DNA of 64,000 bases, taken from the NCBI GenBank assembly GCA_020466095.1, contig CM035806.1:119314421-119378420 (forward strand), in the 5' to 3' direction. This DNA comes from Chlorops oryzae. Lineage: Eukaryota > Arthropoda > Insecta > Diptera > Chloropidae. The notes beneath the pieces were generated by a model that was not told the DNA's origin, searched no databases, and saw only the letters and a list, made by a program, of their open reading frames with translations. Positions 1 to 11,355 of the stretch are shown here, piece by piece; within the stretch, counting starts at the first letter, position 1; the number at the start of each line of letters is the position of its first letter. The translations under genes and the position numbers were made by a program.

Positions 1-684
1 ATGACCGACCCCCATTATTTTTTGACCCCAAGTATTTTCTTTAAACATACCTACCCTCTATCTCCCCTCCTTAGGGGGTCCCAATACAAAAATAGGCTTA
101 AATTAAAGAAAAATGCCTCACGAACTTCAATTTATAATATAGATGCCGTAGGAACAAGAACGAGCATTTTCAGTATGTATATTCGAAAAATTTACACAAG
201 TACCTTTTAAACGAGCCTAATATGAAGAATATTGGATTCGTTTTTGGTATGTTTTAATAATATGTTATAATTATTACTTTTTTTTTAAAACTGAATTTTG
301 GGTTCCATCCCCTAACTGGCCAAATAATGACCCTAGTAGAAAAAGAATAAATTTTCTACTCAAATGCCGCAAACCTCAATCTATGACGAGTTTTTTGAGA
401 CTATAACCATTAAAATCGGTTAGTAGTTTCTATTCATAAAATACAAAGACCTAACTCACGTGTTTTGAACGAAAATTGATATCAAAAAGCCCTAACTCAG
501 AAAACTGCTCGAAACACAGAAAAAATAAAAATTCAAGCCTAAAACAAATTTCGTGCGTAGTATTTAATTGACTTTGCGTTTAAACTTTTTTTAAATATCT
601 AACCTTTGCGATTTTATGAAGTTTTTTCCTTCTCCTGTAAAGTAGCAAAATAATGAGTTACGCCCTTTCTATCCGAAGCTATCG
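1..684 (-). mobile_element. 1.7-kb TIR element, copy 1 (cut by window start)
   Basis: This stretch is the reverse complement of bases 18603-19537, so it is one end of a second copy of the element found there, in the opposite orientation. It ends at 684 with the reverse complement of the terminal repeat that begins CGATAGCTTCGG, and is followed by ATAT, the presumed target duplication. The other end lies outside the window. A roughly 235-bp palindromic block present in the other copy is absent here, so this copy shows the uninterrupted state. No coding sequence is recognised. Motifs of the TAACTCACG type occur near 450, 489 and 653. Confidence 0.75.
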
Positions 685-856
685 ATATGTAGGTATTATA
701 TCGTCGTCCCGGAGTTATCTCCTCGTATATCATAAAATCAAAAAAGTTGAGATAAGCACGTTTTCCCTTGTACTTTTTCAAGATCTATTCATCTGTCGAG
801 TCTCCAGGTTGCTGTACCTTATAGTTCACGAGATATTTGTGAGCTAAATAATTGTA

Positions 857-1039
857 CAGTCGAACTTCCGTATAGTGAACGTCTATACAATGAAGTTCTC
901 CCTACTATGAAATAATTTCAAACACAGCTTTTTCGTTCCACGTTCAGTGTACGTGTTAATAATTTCTGTAAAATGAAATTTCTATATAATGAAGTGATTT
1001 TCTGGTCCCGTGCGACTTCATTATAAGGAAGTTTGACTG
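857..1039. mobile_element. pogo/Tigger-like MITE
   Basis: A 183-bp element with inverted ends CAGTCGAACTTCCGTATAG and CAGTCAAACTTCCTTATAA, flanked by TA on both sides (855-856 and 1040-1041). TA duplication and CAGT..AACTTCC ends are usual for pogo/Tigger relatives of Tc1/mariner. Each end has a second inverted ATGAAGT motif. It has no coding capacity. Confidence 0.65.
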
Positions 1040-1120
1040 TATATCCTTTGAAACAGGGGCGTGTCTAGAGAAATACTGCTTTGATAGTGCTTATATTTTC
1101 CACAGTGGTATATTGAACAA

Positions 1121-1525
1121 TTATAAGACATTAACCCAAAAATTTTTGGGGGGGGCTAGAGGAAGTTTAGAGAGTTATGGACCAAAAACCAAAAAAATCC
1201 GAAAATTTCATAACGTCCGATTTTGATGAAAATTTATATATAGAATAAGTGAAAAATTCTAAGAATTTTAGCACTAAATTTTTTTCAAAAAACTGGTCCT
1301 TTCTGGACCAGTTTGGAACTAGACCCTAACTAGACTAGTTGTAATCGGTTTCTTGAAAAAATTTTGACGGCAAAATTTCTTAGCATTTTTCGCTTATTCT
1401 ATATATAAATTTTCATCCAAATCGGACGCCATAAATTTTTCGGATTTTTTTGGTTTTTGGTCCATAACTCTCTAAACTTCCTCTAGACCCCCCCCCCCCA
1501 AAATTTTTGGGTTAATGTCTTATAA
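1121..1525. repeat. 405-bp foldback with ~155-bp arms
   Basis: Left arm (1121 to about 1277) and right arm (about 1369 to 1525) are near-perfect inverted copies starting TTATAAGACATTAACCC. The arms include a G-run at 1147-1154 matched by a C-run near 1490-1500. The ~90-bp loop holds a smaller hairpin (AACTGGTCC/GGACCAGTT). A foldback MITE is the simplest reading, but no target duplication could be fixed. Confidence 0.6.
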
Positions 1526-1559
1526 CTGCTTTGAAATGCTAATTTCTACGCGTTTTAAC

Positions 1560-2130
1560 ATCGTATACACGCAGAGAAAAAATATCACATACCCAATTAT
1601 ATTTTGCAGGGATTACATATGTAATTGGGTATGATGTAATTATATTTTCACAATTGCGTCCAATTATATTTTTCATTACCTCCAATTATATATGTAATTG
1701 TATCAAATAATACAAAAATAATTTCAATTACATATATAATTCTGTCCAATTAAATATATAATCGGCTGGAATGATGTATGTAATTGTATCGAATTATATA
1801 CATAATTGCGTCTAATTAAATTTGTAATCCCCTGAAATTTAAAATATATTCTATATAACAATATAAGAGGCATTCCCCACGATATGGCGGAATATATTTC
1901 ACCACGTCATATTCGTGGTCCACCTGCCCCTTGGAGTGCCTAAGGATTTTGAAAATTCAATCACCGTATATACGATCGAAGTTATAAACCATTTGAGAAA
2001 TATAAGAACAATCTGTAAAATAAATGCAATCACATATATAATTGCACCAATGCTTTAAATTGTAAAAGTAATCAGATGTAATTACATATGTGTTCAGAAC
2101 GCAATTACATATTATATATGGGCATTTCCA
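1560..2130. repeat. AT-rich repeat of ATTACATATGTAAT-type units
   Basis: Many imperfect, partly palindromic copies of AATTATATATGTAATTG occur in both orientations. No gene is visible. A sequence TATACACGCAGAGAAAAA at the left edge resembles the terminus of the MITE at 40744-41035, but no matching right end was found. Confidence 0.5.
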
Positions 2131-2132
2131 TC

Positions 2133-2528
2133 GTAACTCACGCGACAGGCGAACGACTTCAAGGCTTGCTTACTCGAAAGTTTATGTTATTAAGGTATAA
2201 AAAATTTACAATGTACATATATCTTAGTAGAAGTACTAACGGTATGGTCTATCAAACTTGTCCTTGCAACAACTAACTAAGAATAGCAAAGTTAAATGTT
2301 TTCGTAACTCACGCGACAAAAAAAGGAAGTGCGTTTTACAAGCAAAGTTACAAGTTGAAAATTAGCGAATTTTTCGTACACAACTTGCCTTTTTTTAATT
2401 TTGAAATAATAAGAAAACTGTGAAATTTTATAATAAACCCACTTAGCCAATCAATTTTGGGTGTTCAATAATATATTGAGCTTTTAAAAATTACTTGCCG
2501 TAACTCACGCGACATAACTCACGCGACA
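2133..2528 (+). repeat. Spaced motif array B, left part
   Basis: Four copies of (G)TAACTCACGCGACA start at 2133, 2304, 2500 and about 2515. The sequence between them is AT-rich and not repeated. Two more copies lie across the Helitron at 21261 and 21427, so all six belonged to one stretch before the Helitron inserted. The function is unknown; see the findings for the spacing comparison with 48299-51361. Confidence 0.6.
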
Positions 2529-3049
2529 AAATTTCCGTTAAGAAAATTAGTGTTCAAATATTGAAAGTTTAGCTTTTAAACAAAGTTTTGTTTTATTAAA
2601 TACTAGCTGGCCCGGACGCGCGTTGCTGCTGATTAGTCTATAATGATTTCCGTTTATTTATTTAAATACGAATATTTTAAATAATGAAATATAAAATTTT
2701 GCCAATTTCGCGAATAATGGATTTGTTCAAATTTTAACCGTAGGAGGGCACTAAATACACAATCCAAGTAGTGATATAAAAATTTTTGCGCATTTCGCGC
2801 ATTATTTCCATACTCTAACAGGGGTAGTATTCAGCTAATTAATATATTCTGAATACTGCCACTGATACTGCCCTATTGTTGTTTAGCCCAAAATTAGCCT
2901 TTTATATTTTGACTAATTTTTTTTGATCCCCGAAAAATTTGAAAAACATGTGTCCTTTTGAAAATCATGAGTTATTTTATTTTAATAAATCGAATTCCTT
3001 AAAAAACTCTTCGGCGTCTACTCCATAATAATTTTTGAAATCTTCATCT

Positions 3050-3410
3050 GAAATTTCGTGCTAAGGATCATGATAAACAACTAATATTTCCTGTTTTATT
3101 TTTGATGCCTCACTTCTACCTTTATTTTCTGTTCTTGAGGACACGGATAAGTCCTTTCTTTCTCAATCCTTTCATTCGTCTTATCTTGGTTGAGTTCGAT
3201 CTTAAAATAAAAAGAAAATTTTTAATGTATATTTATACATATTTCTAGTGTTGAATTTCGTCCTAAGGATCATATATCCGGTTTTAGTTTTAAAACCTCA
3301 CTTCTATTTTAATTTTCTTTTCTTGAGGACACGGATAAGCCCTTTCCTTCTCAATCCTTTCCTTCTTTTTATTTTGGTAGAGTTCGTTCTTAAAAGAAAG
3401 ATAATTTTTT
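3050..3410. repeat. Imperfect direct duplication in Helitron 3' region
   Basis: Two ~180-bp copies (about 3050-3235 and 3252-3410) share the order CGTGCTAAGGATCAT, a pyrimidine-rich block, CTTGAGGACACGGATAAG and TCTCAATCCTTTC. No coding function is seen. Confidence 0.5.
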
Positions 3411-3569
3411 TATGAATATTTTTGTTCCAAGGCTTACCTCTTCCTTAATCCTCTTCCTTTTTTCCATGTTTATTTATTTTTTTTTGAGAAGCACATAAGT
3501 TATTGAAAAAGTTTGTATTTTTACAAATAAAGAAAACATTCAAAGATAATTTTTCGTTGTTTAGTTTTT

Positions 3570-3960
3570 CAATGAACTACTGATGAAATTAAAAAATTGA
3601 ACATTATTAAAAAAGGAAAATCAATTTAAATTACCAATTATTGAATTAATTGAACGCATTTTTCTGGAATAATGTCGTTTACACCTACAATTCATAAGAG
3701 ACTTGAATGTAAGTAGGCATATGAGCTTCATGCTACTAAACATCCTAGCCAAAAACTGCTTTAGTGGGCGTGATCCACTTTTACAACAAATAATTGCTAT
3801 ATACACACATATTAGTGTTGCGGGTATTGTATTGTCAGGCTCGCGACTGTAACACTCTCACTTCAATGAACTACTGATGAAAGTGAAAAATTAAACATTG
3901 TTAAAAAATGAAATTCAATTTAAATTACCAATTATTAAATTAATTAAACGTATTTTTCAG
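3570..3960. repeat. ~95-bp direct repeat flanking a mini-me-like fragment
   Basis: The sequence from CAATGAACTACTGATGAAA to AATTAATTGAACGCATTTTTC occurs at about 3570-3665 and again at about 3864-3960. Between them lies a short fragment whose right end (GGGTATTGTATTGTCAGGCT) matches the ends of the mini-me-like repeats at 38040-38930 and 44309-44717. The flanking repeat is too long for an ordinary target duplication. Confidence 0.5.
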
Positions 3961-4232
3961 TGTGGTGTATTTATGCGAATAAATCAGAATTGTCAGCAGG
4001 CTGTATTAGCTGTCCATTTGAAATGCATGAATTATCCTAAATAACGTCCACACACGTGTAGCTGGTAACGATTTCTAAATTATGTATTTTAAGGTAGAGA
4101 AAAATCCAAAAGTTTCAATACGATATACGTTAAAACCATCATACCAAGTTTTATAGCTCTAGCTTTAGCATTTTGGGCTTAAGTCCGCTTCTGCTCTCAT
4201 ATGCTGCATTTGAAAAAATTATCCTTTTAGTT

Positions 4233-5906
4233 TTACAAAACGTTTTGATACACAACATTTTTGGTTTTGCCTTCTGGAGCATAAATGAATAGATTTTTCG
4301 GTGCTCCAACTCTCGAACATGCGACATATAGTTGTCCATGAGAGAAGCACGGCTCTTCCAAATTGAGTCCACATATTTTAAGAGTTTGTCCCTGCGATTT
4401 GTTGATAGTCATGGCAAAGGCAAGCCGCACCGGAAATTGGAGACGCTTGAATTGGAATGGCATGTCTGTTGGTATCATCGGTATGCGTGGTATTAACACA
4501 ACTTCGCCGGCTGATTTGCCAGTTATGATAATTGCTTCTATTAAATGTGTCATCAAATTTGTAACACAAAGCCTTGTACCGTTGCACAATGATGGTGGTT
4601 TTATATTCCGCAACAATATAATTGGTGACCCAACTTTGAAAACTAAAATATGTGGTGGCATACCTGGTATATCCAAGGAATTTAGAAATTCCACTGGGTA
4701 ATTCACCTCTTCATCTTCAGTCACAGCGGTATCAACAGACTTGTATGTCGTAGCTTCACCAGGCAATTTCTCTTGGATGGCATAGTTTATTTCATTGACG
4801 CATACATTTTTTGGTGCCAAAATTGCGCGCTCTTTCAACCAATCATAGCGTCGATATTGCTGAACAATATTTGGAAAAACACTTTCGATTAATTGCTCTT
4901 TTGAATCCACAACTGTGCAAAAGTTGTTGGGCAGTGTGATCAGTCCAGTTTTACGGTCCTGTGGTATTTTGCCATCACCCATCTGCAATAACTGTTTCGA
5001 AAACTCTATTGCAGATGGATCATTTTGCAATTGAATACGCATATTTATTGTAAGCGTCAATTTTTGCACATGTTGCCATAGAATCGATGATTTTAAACAT
5101 GCATTTATTTCATCCGCGGGAGTTGAGCGGGGAATAACCGGCAAAGTTTGCCGAAAATCACCGGATAGCAATATCAATGTACCAGCGAAAATTTGACGAT
5201 TTTGGCGCAAATCTTGCAGGGTTCTGTTCAATGCTTCCAATGCCTTTTTGTTGCTCATTGGGCACTCATCCCATAGAATTATACCCACCTGTCGTAAAAC
5301 TTTTGCCATCGCCGAATTCCTTGATATATTACATGTTGGAGTTTCCACCACTTGTAAATTTAACGGCAATTTTAGAGCGGAATGAGCTGTTCGACCGCCA
5401 TCCAACAAAGTAGCAGCAATTCCAGACGAAGCCAGCGCCAAGGCAATTTTTTGTTTTGACCGAATGCTCGCAAGAACCAACGAAATCAAAAATGTTTTTC
5501 CAGTGCCGCCGGGCGCATCTAAAAAGAACAATCCACCGGTGTTATTGGCAACCGCTTGCATAATCTTATCGTATGCATTTTTTTGCTGAACATTTAATTT
5601 GTTGATGTTCGATTGTACGAATGCAAACAATTCATTGCGATCGAAATTAAAATCTCTTTGCAATTCAATTTCAAACATATTATGCATTAGACGATTTGGC
5701 GCTGTCAATCCAAGTTGACTCAATGGTTTGTTCGCAATTATAAGGCAAAGGTCTTCAATCAATATCAAAGCTTCATTGTACATTTCCAATTTATACATCA
5801 AATTAGGGTTTGATGTTTGATTGCGCAATAAAATTAAAAAATCTTCGGTCATGTAGTCTTTATATAATATTTGTTGCATAATTCTTGCGGATTTGCAGGC
5901 ATACAC
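4233..5906 (-). pseudogene. Helitron Rep/helicase, PIF1 helicase half
   Basis: This frame gives 557 residues of a PIF1-family (superfamily 1) DNA helicase, which in Helitrons unwinds DNA during rolling-circle transposition. Visible motifs in order: Walker A GGTGKT (about 5493-5510), motif II WDECPM (near 5260-5275), SGDFRQTLPVIP, NMRI and, near the C-terminus, SQGQTL and YVACSRVGAPKNLFIYAP. All helicase motifs look sound. The natural protein does not start at the internal methionine of this frame. It continues from the Rep domain upstream through a one-base frameshift near 5870, where the conserved KDYMTEDF region passes from one frame to the other. The part is therefore a piece of a broken fusion protein. 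Confidence 0.85.
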
Positions 5907-7888
5907 GTTGCTATAATTATGGCAAACAACGCACGTATTTGATTTGGATGTGATGAAATGGATGCATCATTAAGTGTAGAATCCCAATGAATATCATTTT
6001 CTAACAAATGCAATCGTTGACATGCTTCACGATACGTTTCGCACAAATGACCGTCAACTGTTCTTAATTGAGCAAACGATGATGGACCACGAACATTTAC
6101 CAACAACAAACGCAAATAAAAGCATTCGGCATTTCTGGGATGAACGGTGTATATTCGTCCAAGAGAATCAGTTTTACGAACGCCTGGATATCCATCAACT
6201 GCTGTTCCTTGCTTACGTCGTTGAATTTTTTTCGATGAGGCATTCCATGTGTAGTATTGTGGCACTTCGGAATAAAGCAATGTTCTGGCAAATTCATCAT
6301 GTTCACATAATTTAAAAAAAGCTATCAATGTGGTGACTGGTGGTTCTGCTGCTCTTTGTTGTGCATTTGAATCCGTGAAATAAACACGCTGGCCATTTTC
6401 AAGATGAACTGCCAAATGAACAACAGCAGGATGCCTATCATGAATTGGGAACGATAAAATGCGCCAGACTGCCTCATTACTGCTAATGTAACGACCCATT
6501 TGATATTGCAAAATTTCATCATTTCTGTTGCCATCTGCTACTCCAAACACTGCCATGTCACTCCCTTTGTTTACGTATTTGCAAATGTATTTAATTGATT
6601 TGACCGAATTACAATACTCCACATTAATATGTGCTTCAAAAATTTTCGACAAAAGGGGCGAGTATGGCACAATCCAACGATTGTCAATATCAATGTTTAG
6701 GTTTTGAAGTTTAACGATTGTTATTTCACCACCATCCTCCCGTGATCGACGACGATACAATGGATATCCATCGTTCCCAGTGATTGTTTCGGAAACCAAT
6801 GCTCTAGGATAGCGCTTTGAACATTTTCCATCGATCATGCATGGTGCATTTGGATTGATTGTACCGCATGGCCCATGGATCATGTTCTTTGTGACAATAT
6901 CAAATAGTAATGGATCCATTTGTTTGGATTTGGAATTTCCGCAGAGATGATTTTATCAACTTCTTGTGGCCGTAGCTTGCAAACTAACCAAATTAAGATA
7001 TGTGCGTGTGGTAAGCCTCTTTTCTGCCACTCTATCGAATACATCCAGCAAGAACCTTTCCAAACACACTGAATTTCACAATCAAATCTATTAATTTCTT
7101 CAGCTTTTCCCTGAATACACGTGCCGTTATGTCGTGGCGATCAGCTGGTATTTGACCCTCAAACAGATTTTCTTTGATATCAGTCCATTTTGGATTACAG
7201 GTGAAAGTGATAAAGAGATCCGGCCGGCCATAATGACGCACATATGACATTGCATCCTGCGCGTATTCATGCATATGACGCGGGCTGCCAACGTATGTTG
7301 ACGGTAATATTGTCAAGCGTCCTAAATCGTTTACATTTGCATCATTATTGACCGCATCTCTTAAATTAATGTATTCCTCCGATCGTAGTTTGGTTTGATT
7401 GTATCGAATGTAATTTAAACGTTCGGTTTCGATTTTCGCATACATGTCCACTATGTACTGATGCCAAAGCTTCCCACACTTCAAAATGAAATTATCAGCC
7501 ATAAGACGAATCATTATTCTATAAGCATAGTAATTCATAGCGCTTATTTTGCGCGGTGTTTCCAAACCTGAAAGTGAAAAATTTTTCAAATAAAAAAAAA
7601 TACTTTATTTCTTATCATAAAATGCACTGCATGTGATTCGTATTACCAGTTGTTGGATCTATAAGTTTCATATTTATGTGATATCCGTCATCACCTTTCC
7701 AAAATAAAAGTGGGTATTGCAATGCATCATAACTTCGATGCAATTCAGACACACGCTGAAGTTGTTCGTTTCTGCGATGCAACACAATATCTCGGCTTTC
7801 GAATTGCTGACCTGCAATCACAATTGCTACTTCATCAATAGTAGGTGCATTGAATTGCCTGACATGCTGTCCAACAGGCGTTTTGTCA
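5849..7888 (-). pseudogene. Helitron Rep/helicase, Rep (HUH) domain region
   Basis: This is the middle of the Helitron transposase, with the Helitron-like N-terminal and Rep nuclease domains. The reading passes from DKTPVGQHVRQFNAP (7888 leftwards), through a 79-bp GT-AG intron at 7568-7646 (joining PTTG to LETPRK), to a Rep core with the two-histidine metal motif HAH in RGLPHAHILIWL (codons at about 7000-7008). It then runs through DPLLFDIVTKNMIHGPCG and IDNRWIVPYSP. Single-base frameshifts lie near 7045 (before MYSIEWQKRG), near 6920 (before DPLLFDIV) and near 5870. At 7888 the coding sequence is cut by the Harbinger/Foldback stack and resumes at 17028. The nuclease is therefore inactive as it stands. 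Confidence 0.85.
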
Positions 7889-7902
7889 GGGCCCCTATTA
7901 TG

Positions 7903-8250
7903 AGCCCTGTGAAGTTGGCATGGACAACGGCGAATTTTAAAACGAAAGGTATGTCATTCGTTTGCCCAAGGTAGGCCCACTTATGCCCAGGAAAAATTTT
8001 CGTTTGCCCACCCTAGGTTCAAAAGTTATAGCAAAAAACAAAATTTTCGGTGTGAAGTTGGCAACGCTAACGGCGAATTTTTAAACGAAAAGTACGTCAT
8101 TCGATTGCCCAAGGTAGGCCCACTTATGTCCAGGAAAAATTTTCGTTTGCCCAGCCTAGGTTCAAAAGTTATAGCAAAAACAAAATTTTCGATGTGAACG
8201 CTAACCGGCAAATTTTTAAACGAAAAGTACGTCATTCGTTTGCATTCCGG
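7903..8250 (+). repeat. Foldback left arm, ~143-bp tandem units
   Basis: Units start at about 7911, 8054 and 8196 (period 142-143, 2.4 copies). Each runs from GAAGTTGGC through CGTCATTCGTTTGCCCAAGG to AGCAAAAACAAAATTTTCGG. The outermost unit has a variant CATGGACAACGG that is matched exactly by the outermost unit of the right arm. Confidence 0.8.
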
Positions 8251-9840
8251 TAAAAACTTTTCCCAATTAACTTATCTTGTGCGTCAAACATACGATGCGG
8301 CACTCCTTACAGTTGAAAGCTGATATCTCAAATAAATGAAGACTTCCCACTTAGCGCCAATATTTTTAGTACTTGTTCCTGCTATACCCAGTTGGACATT
8401 ATCGCATGCATGAAAAAATCATCAATGCAGAAGAAGTGAAGCATTCATTGGTAAAGAGGCCAATTGGTGCTTTTTCGAATGATATTCTAGTGAAAATATC
8501 ACAGAAGCAAGAGCACGTTGCAACAGGCTCTTTTTCAAATGAAATTTTCATTTGAAAGAGAGTAGTACACTCCTATTTTCAATTAAGATTCTATGAAATT
8601 TTCATGACAAAATGTTTTTCAATCTGTGCGCTACAATTGTCAAAAGTTTTATAACTTTTTTGTTCTTAAGATGTTTCAAGAATTGAAACTCTTAAGTCTT
8701 TCCAAAGGCGATGATACGTCACAATCAGGAAGTGATGAAGTATGGCCATATTCGCCAAATTGTTTAACATATTCTTTTTCTTCTCCTCTCAGATCCCCGC
8801 GGTGTATACTATTTTTTCAAATATACTCTATATATACTCTATTTTCAAATGAAATAATTATGGACGTTTGATACATTTCAGCCAGCCAGCTCTCTTTGCC
8901 CAAATGAAGTTTTCATGTGGACCAGGGTCATACACTGCTTTACTTAATGAATAAAACATGAATTTTGAAGTACTGAACATAGCGGCCATCTCCTAACAAA
9001 ATTTATTAGAAGTAAGGGTTGGTAATGCGAATAGTCGCAGTATGAATTTTCACCATGTCGGAAGTACTGCAGAAGTAGTGATATTTTGGGCTGGGTACCT
9101 TTAATCTGAAAATCTACTTATCGGATAGTGGGATTTTAAGGAAATAAGTTGGGCAGGCAGACCGATTTAAATTGAATCCTATTGAAAACATTAACTGAAT
9201 TTGCACAAAAACGCATAAAATTTCGCAATATGTCGCGTTGATATCAACCAATTGCACCCAAACGTAACAAATTTACTGCTAGTTGCACCAAAAAAAAAAA
9301 AAATTTTTCTCTCATGGTTTTGAAAAGAAAAGATCAAATTATGATTGACTGAATTGAAGTATACTTAAAGAAGGAATTTTTTCCCCTTTATGGAACAGAG
9401 CTTTATTCAAACCTTTATTGTGTAATCAAATTTTTTCTAATTGTGTAAAATCATTTATGATTGATATGTAACGTTTTAGTGGGCACCTCCTCAAATAACA
9501 TAAGAATATTTTTAATCCAAGGCGTTTTTTGTTAAATAGTTGAAGTAGGGAAACATTTAAGTCTTCATAAAGTTTGAATATGCATGATAATAACTGACGA
9601 TATTAAGCGGAATTAGAACATCACCTCTAGCGGGAAAACAGAATTTCTTCTGGCATTCTGGCTTAAGGCTGTCACTCTTAGACCATATAGTACATGGACT
9701 GCCAATACTCGTATGCTTCTCAGCAAAAGCAAGCGTGTCAACATGATACGTCACATCGCGAACACATCGCGAAATAGTGACAGAGAAAAGTATAGCAGCG
9801 CAGCAGCAGCGCGAGTGCGAGCGAGCGAGCCAGAATGTCG

Positions 9841-10287
9841 TGTTAAGGTTGTACCTTAATAGTTGTAGTATAAAAATGTTCAAAAGAAGGAATACGCAAA
9901 CGGTTTCGATTGTTCCGTTTTTTAATTATATTCATTCGATGGGTTTATTACAACTGAAAATTTATTACAATTCAAAATTAAAATTAACTTAAAAATATTC
10001 TTAAAATTACTTAAAACTAGGTTCGCTGACGCGAACTCTGCTGCAGTCGCATTCCCCCGCTGCCGTCTTTTCTCTTCAGTTTCTGCTGACGTCTTCTTCT
10101 TGCGCAACTTTTCTTTCGCTCACTTTGGGCTCGCATTCTAGGTCTTCCATATTTTGCTGGAATGCATTTTTGTCTTGCACTCAACTGCCCCAATTTAGAG
10201 TTTTTAGGCCGTTGGTGCTTATTGTCTTCTTTTTTCTGCTTTCGCTCAGCACAGTGGCCTCACGATACTTGTGACATGATCACAACA
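9841..10287 (-). repeat. Errantivirus 3' LTR
   Basis: 447 bp, TG..CA on the minus strand, adjoining the polypurine tract. Partner of the LTR at 13837-14283. Confidence 0.9.
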
Positions 10288-10330
10288 TTCCTCCCCCCTT
10301 TTTTTAAAATAGATCCGCATTCATGCGGAT
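10288..10330 (-). other. Errantivirus polypurine tract
   Basis: On the minus strand AAAAAAAGGGGGGAGGAA abuts the 3' LTR (9841-10287), the expected plus-strand primer site. Between it and the env stop at 11356 lies about 1 kb of T-rich, low-complexity DNA with no supported gene. Confidence 0.7.
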
Positions 10331-11355
10331 CGGTAGAGTAGAGATTGGATTAAGGCTGGGAGGTGGGATCATTTTGTCGTTGTCTTGTAGCGCATTTGTG
10401 AATTTCCTGGAACATTCGCCGGGTTTGCCTGTATCACTTCTTTGCGTTTCTTGTCGCCACTTGTTTATTATTTGCCGATTTTTGTGTTCAGTGACCTTGG
10501 TTTTTGGTTTGTTTAGACTGTTGCTGTCTTTGATTGATGATGAAATATTTCAGTTCATGACGGTTGAAAACTTCCTGCACCCGAAGATTATATGTACGGT
10601 GGGAGTCCTTAGGCCTTTTTCGCCGCTAATGTCAAAGCTTTCGGCATTTTGTTGTTGTTATGGTGGCGATGACGTTATCTTCGTCGAAGCGTACACCAAA
10701 CGGTTACGACGCAACCCATTTTTGCTTATGGTTGGCCCACTGAACACTCCCGGTATCTGGATGAAAGAGCTGATGCCGCCTGCTGGATCCCTCGCTGCCG
10801 TCATCACTTCAACTTAAAATTAAGGTTTTCTATATATAGATTTTAATAGTTTCTCATATATATATATATTTTTTTATTTTTTATTTATTTTATTTTTTAT
10901 TTTTTGTTTTTATTATTTTGTTTTTATGTATTTTTCTGGTTCTTATAATTTTTTTTTTTTCATTCTTTGTTGGGTATAAGATCTTTTTTAAACTTTTTTA
11001 AACCATTTTTTTTTTTTTTTGTTTTTTTTTTTTCTTTATTGTTTTTTTTTTTTTCTTCTTTCCTTTTGTTCTGCTTTCGTTCGTGCAATTCTGTCGTTTG
11101 TTATCAAGTGAATTGGTGTGAGGGCATTGACTTAACTGAACGTATGTATGTACTCCGGATAAAGACGCTAATGAAAGTGCAGTGCGAATGTAAAACTGCT
11201 TCTTCTTCTTTTTTTTTTGTTTTTCCGTTTGGTCGTGCAATGTTGTCGTAGGTTCTCAAAGTGAACCTACTTTATTTGCACGAGAAAATAAGAATGTAAA
11301 AATTGTTTTCGAGAGTTGTTAATAGGAATAGTGTTTTCGTCTGTTAGGTATCGTG

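Noticed and set aside
4363..4701. 112-codon plus-strand frame
   Set aside because: Antisense shadow of the Helitron helicase domain.
7903..8250. CRISPR-like regular repeats (also at 40302-40720 and 45770-46221)
   Set aside because: Units are 72 or 143 bp, repeat in full without unique spacers, and are inverted at the other end of each element; they are transposon arms in a eukaryote.
10323..10817. 164-codon plus-strand frame in the errantivirus
   Set aside because: It lies antisense to the element between env and the 3' LTR, shows no domain, and overlaps the low-complexity 3' region; treated as chance.
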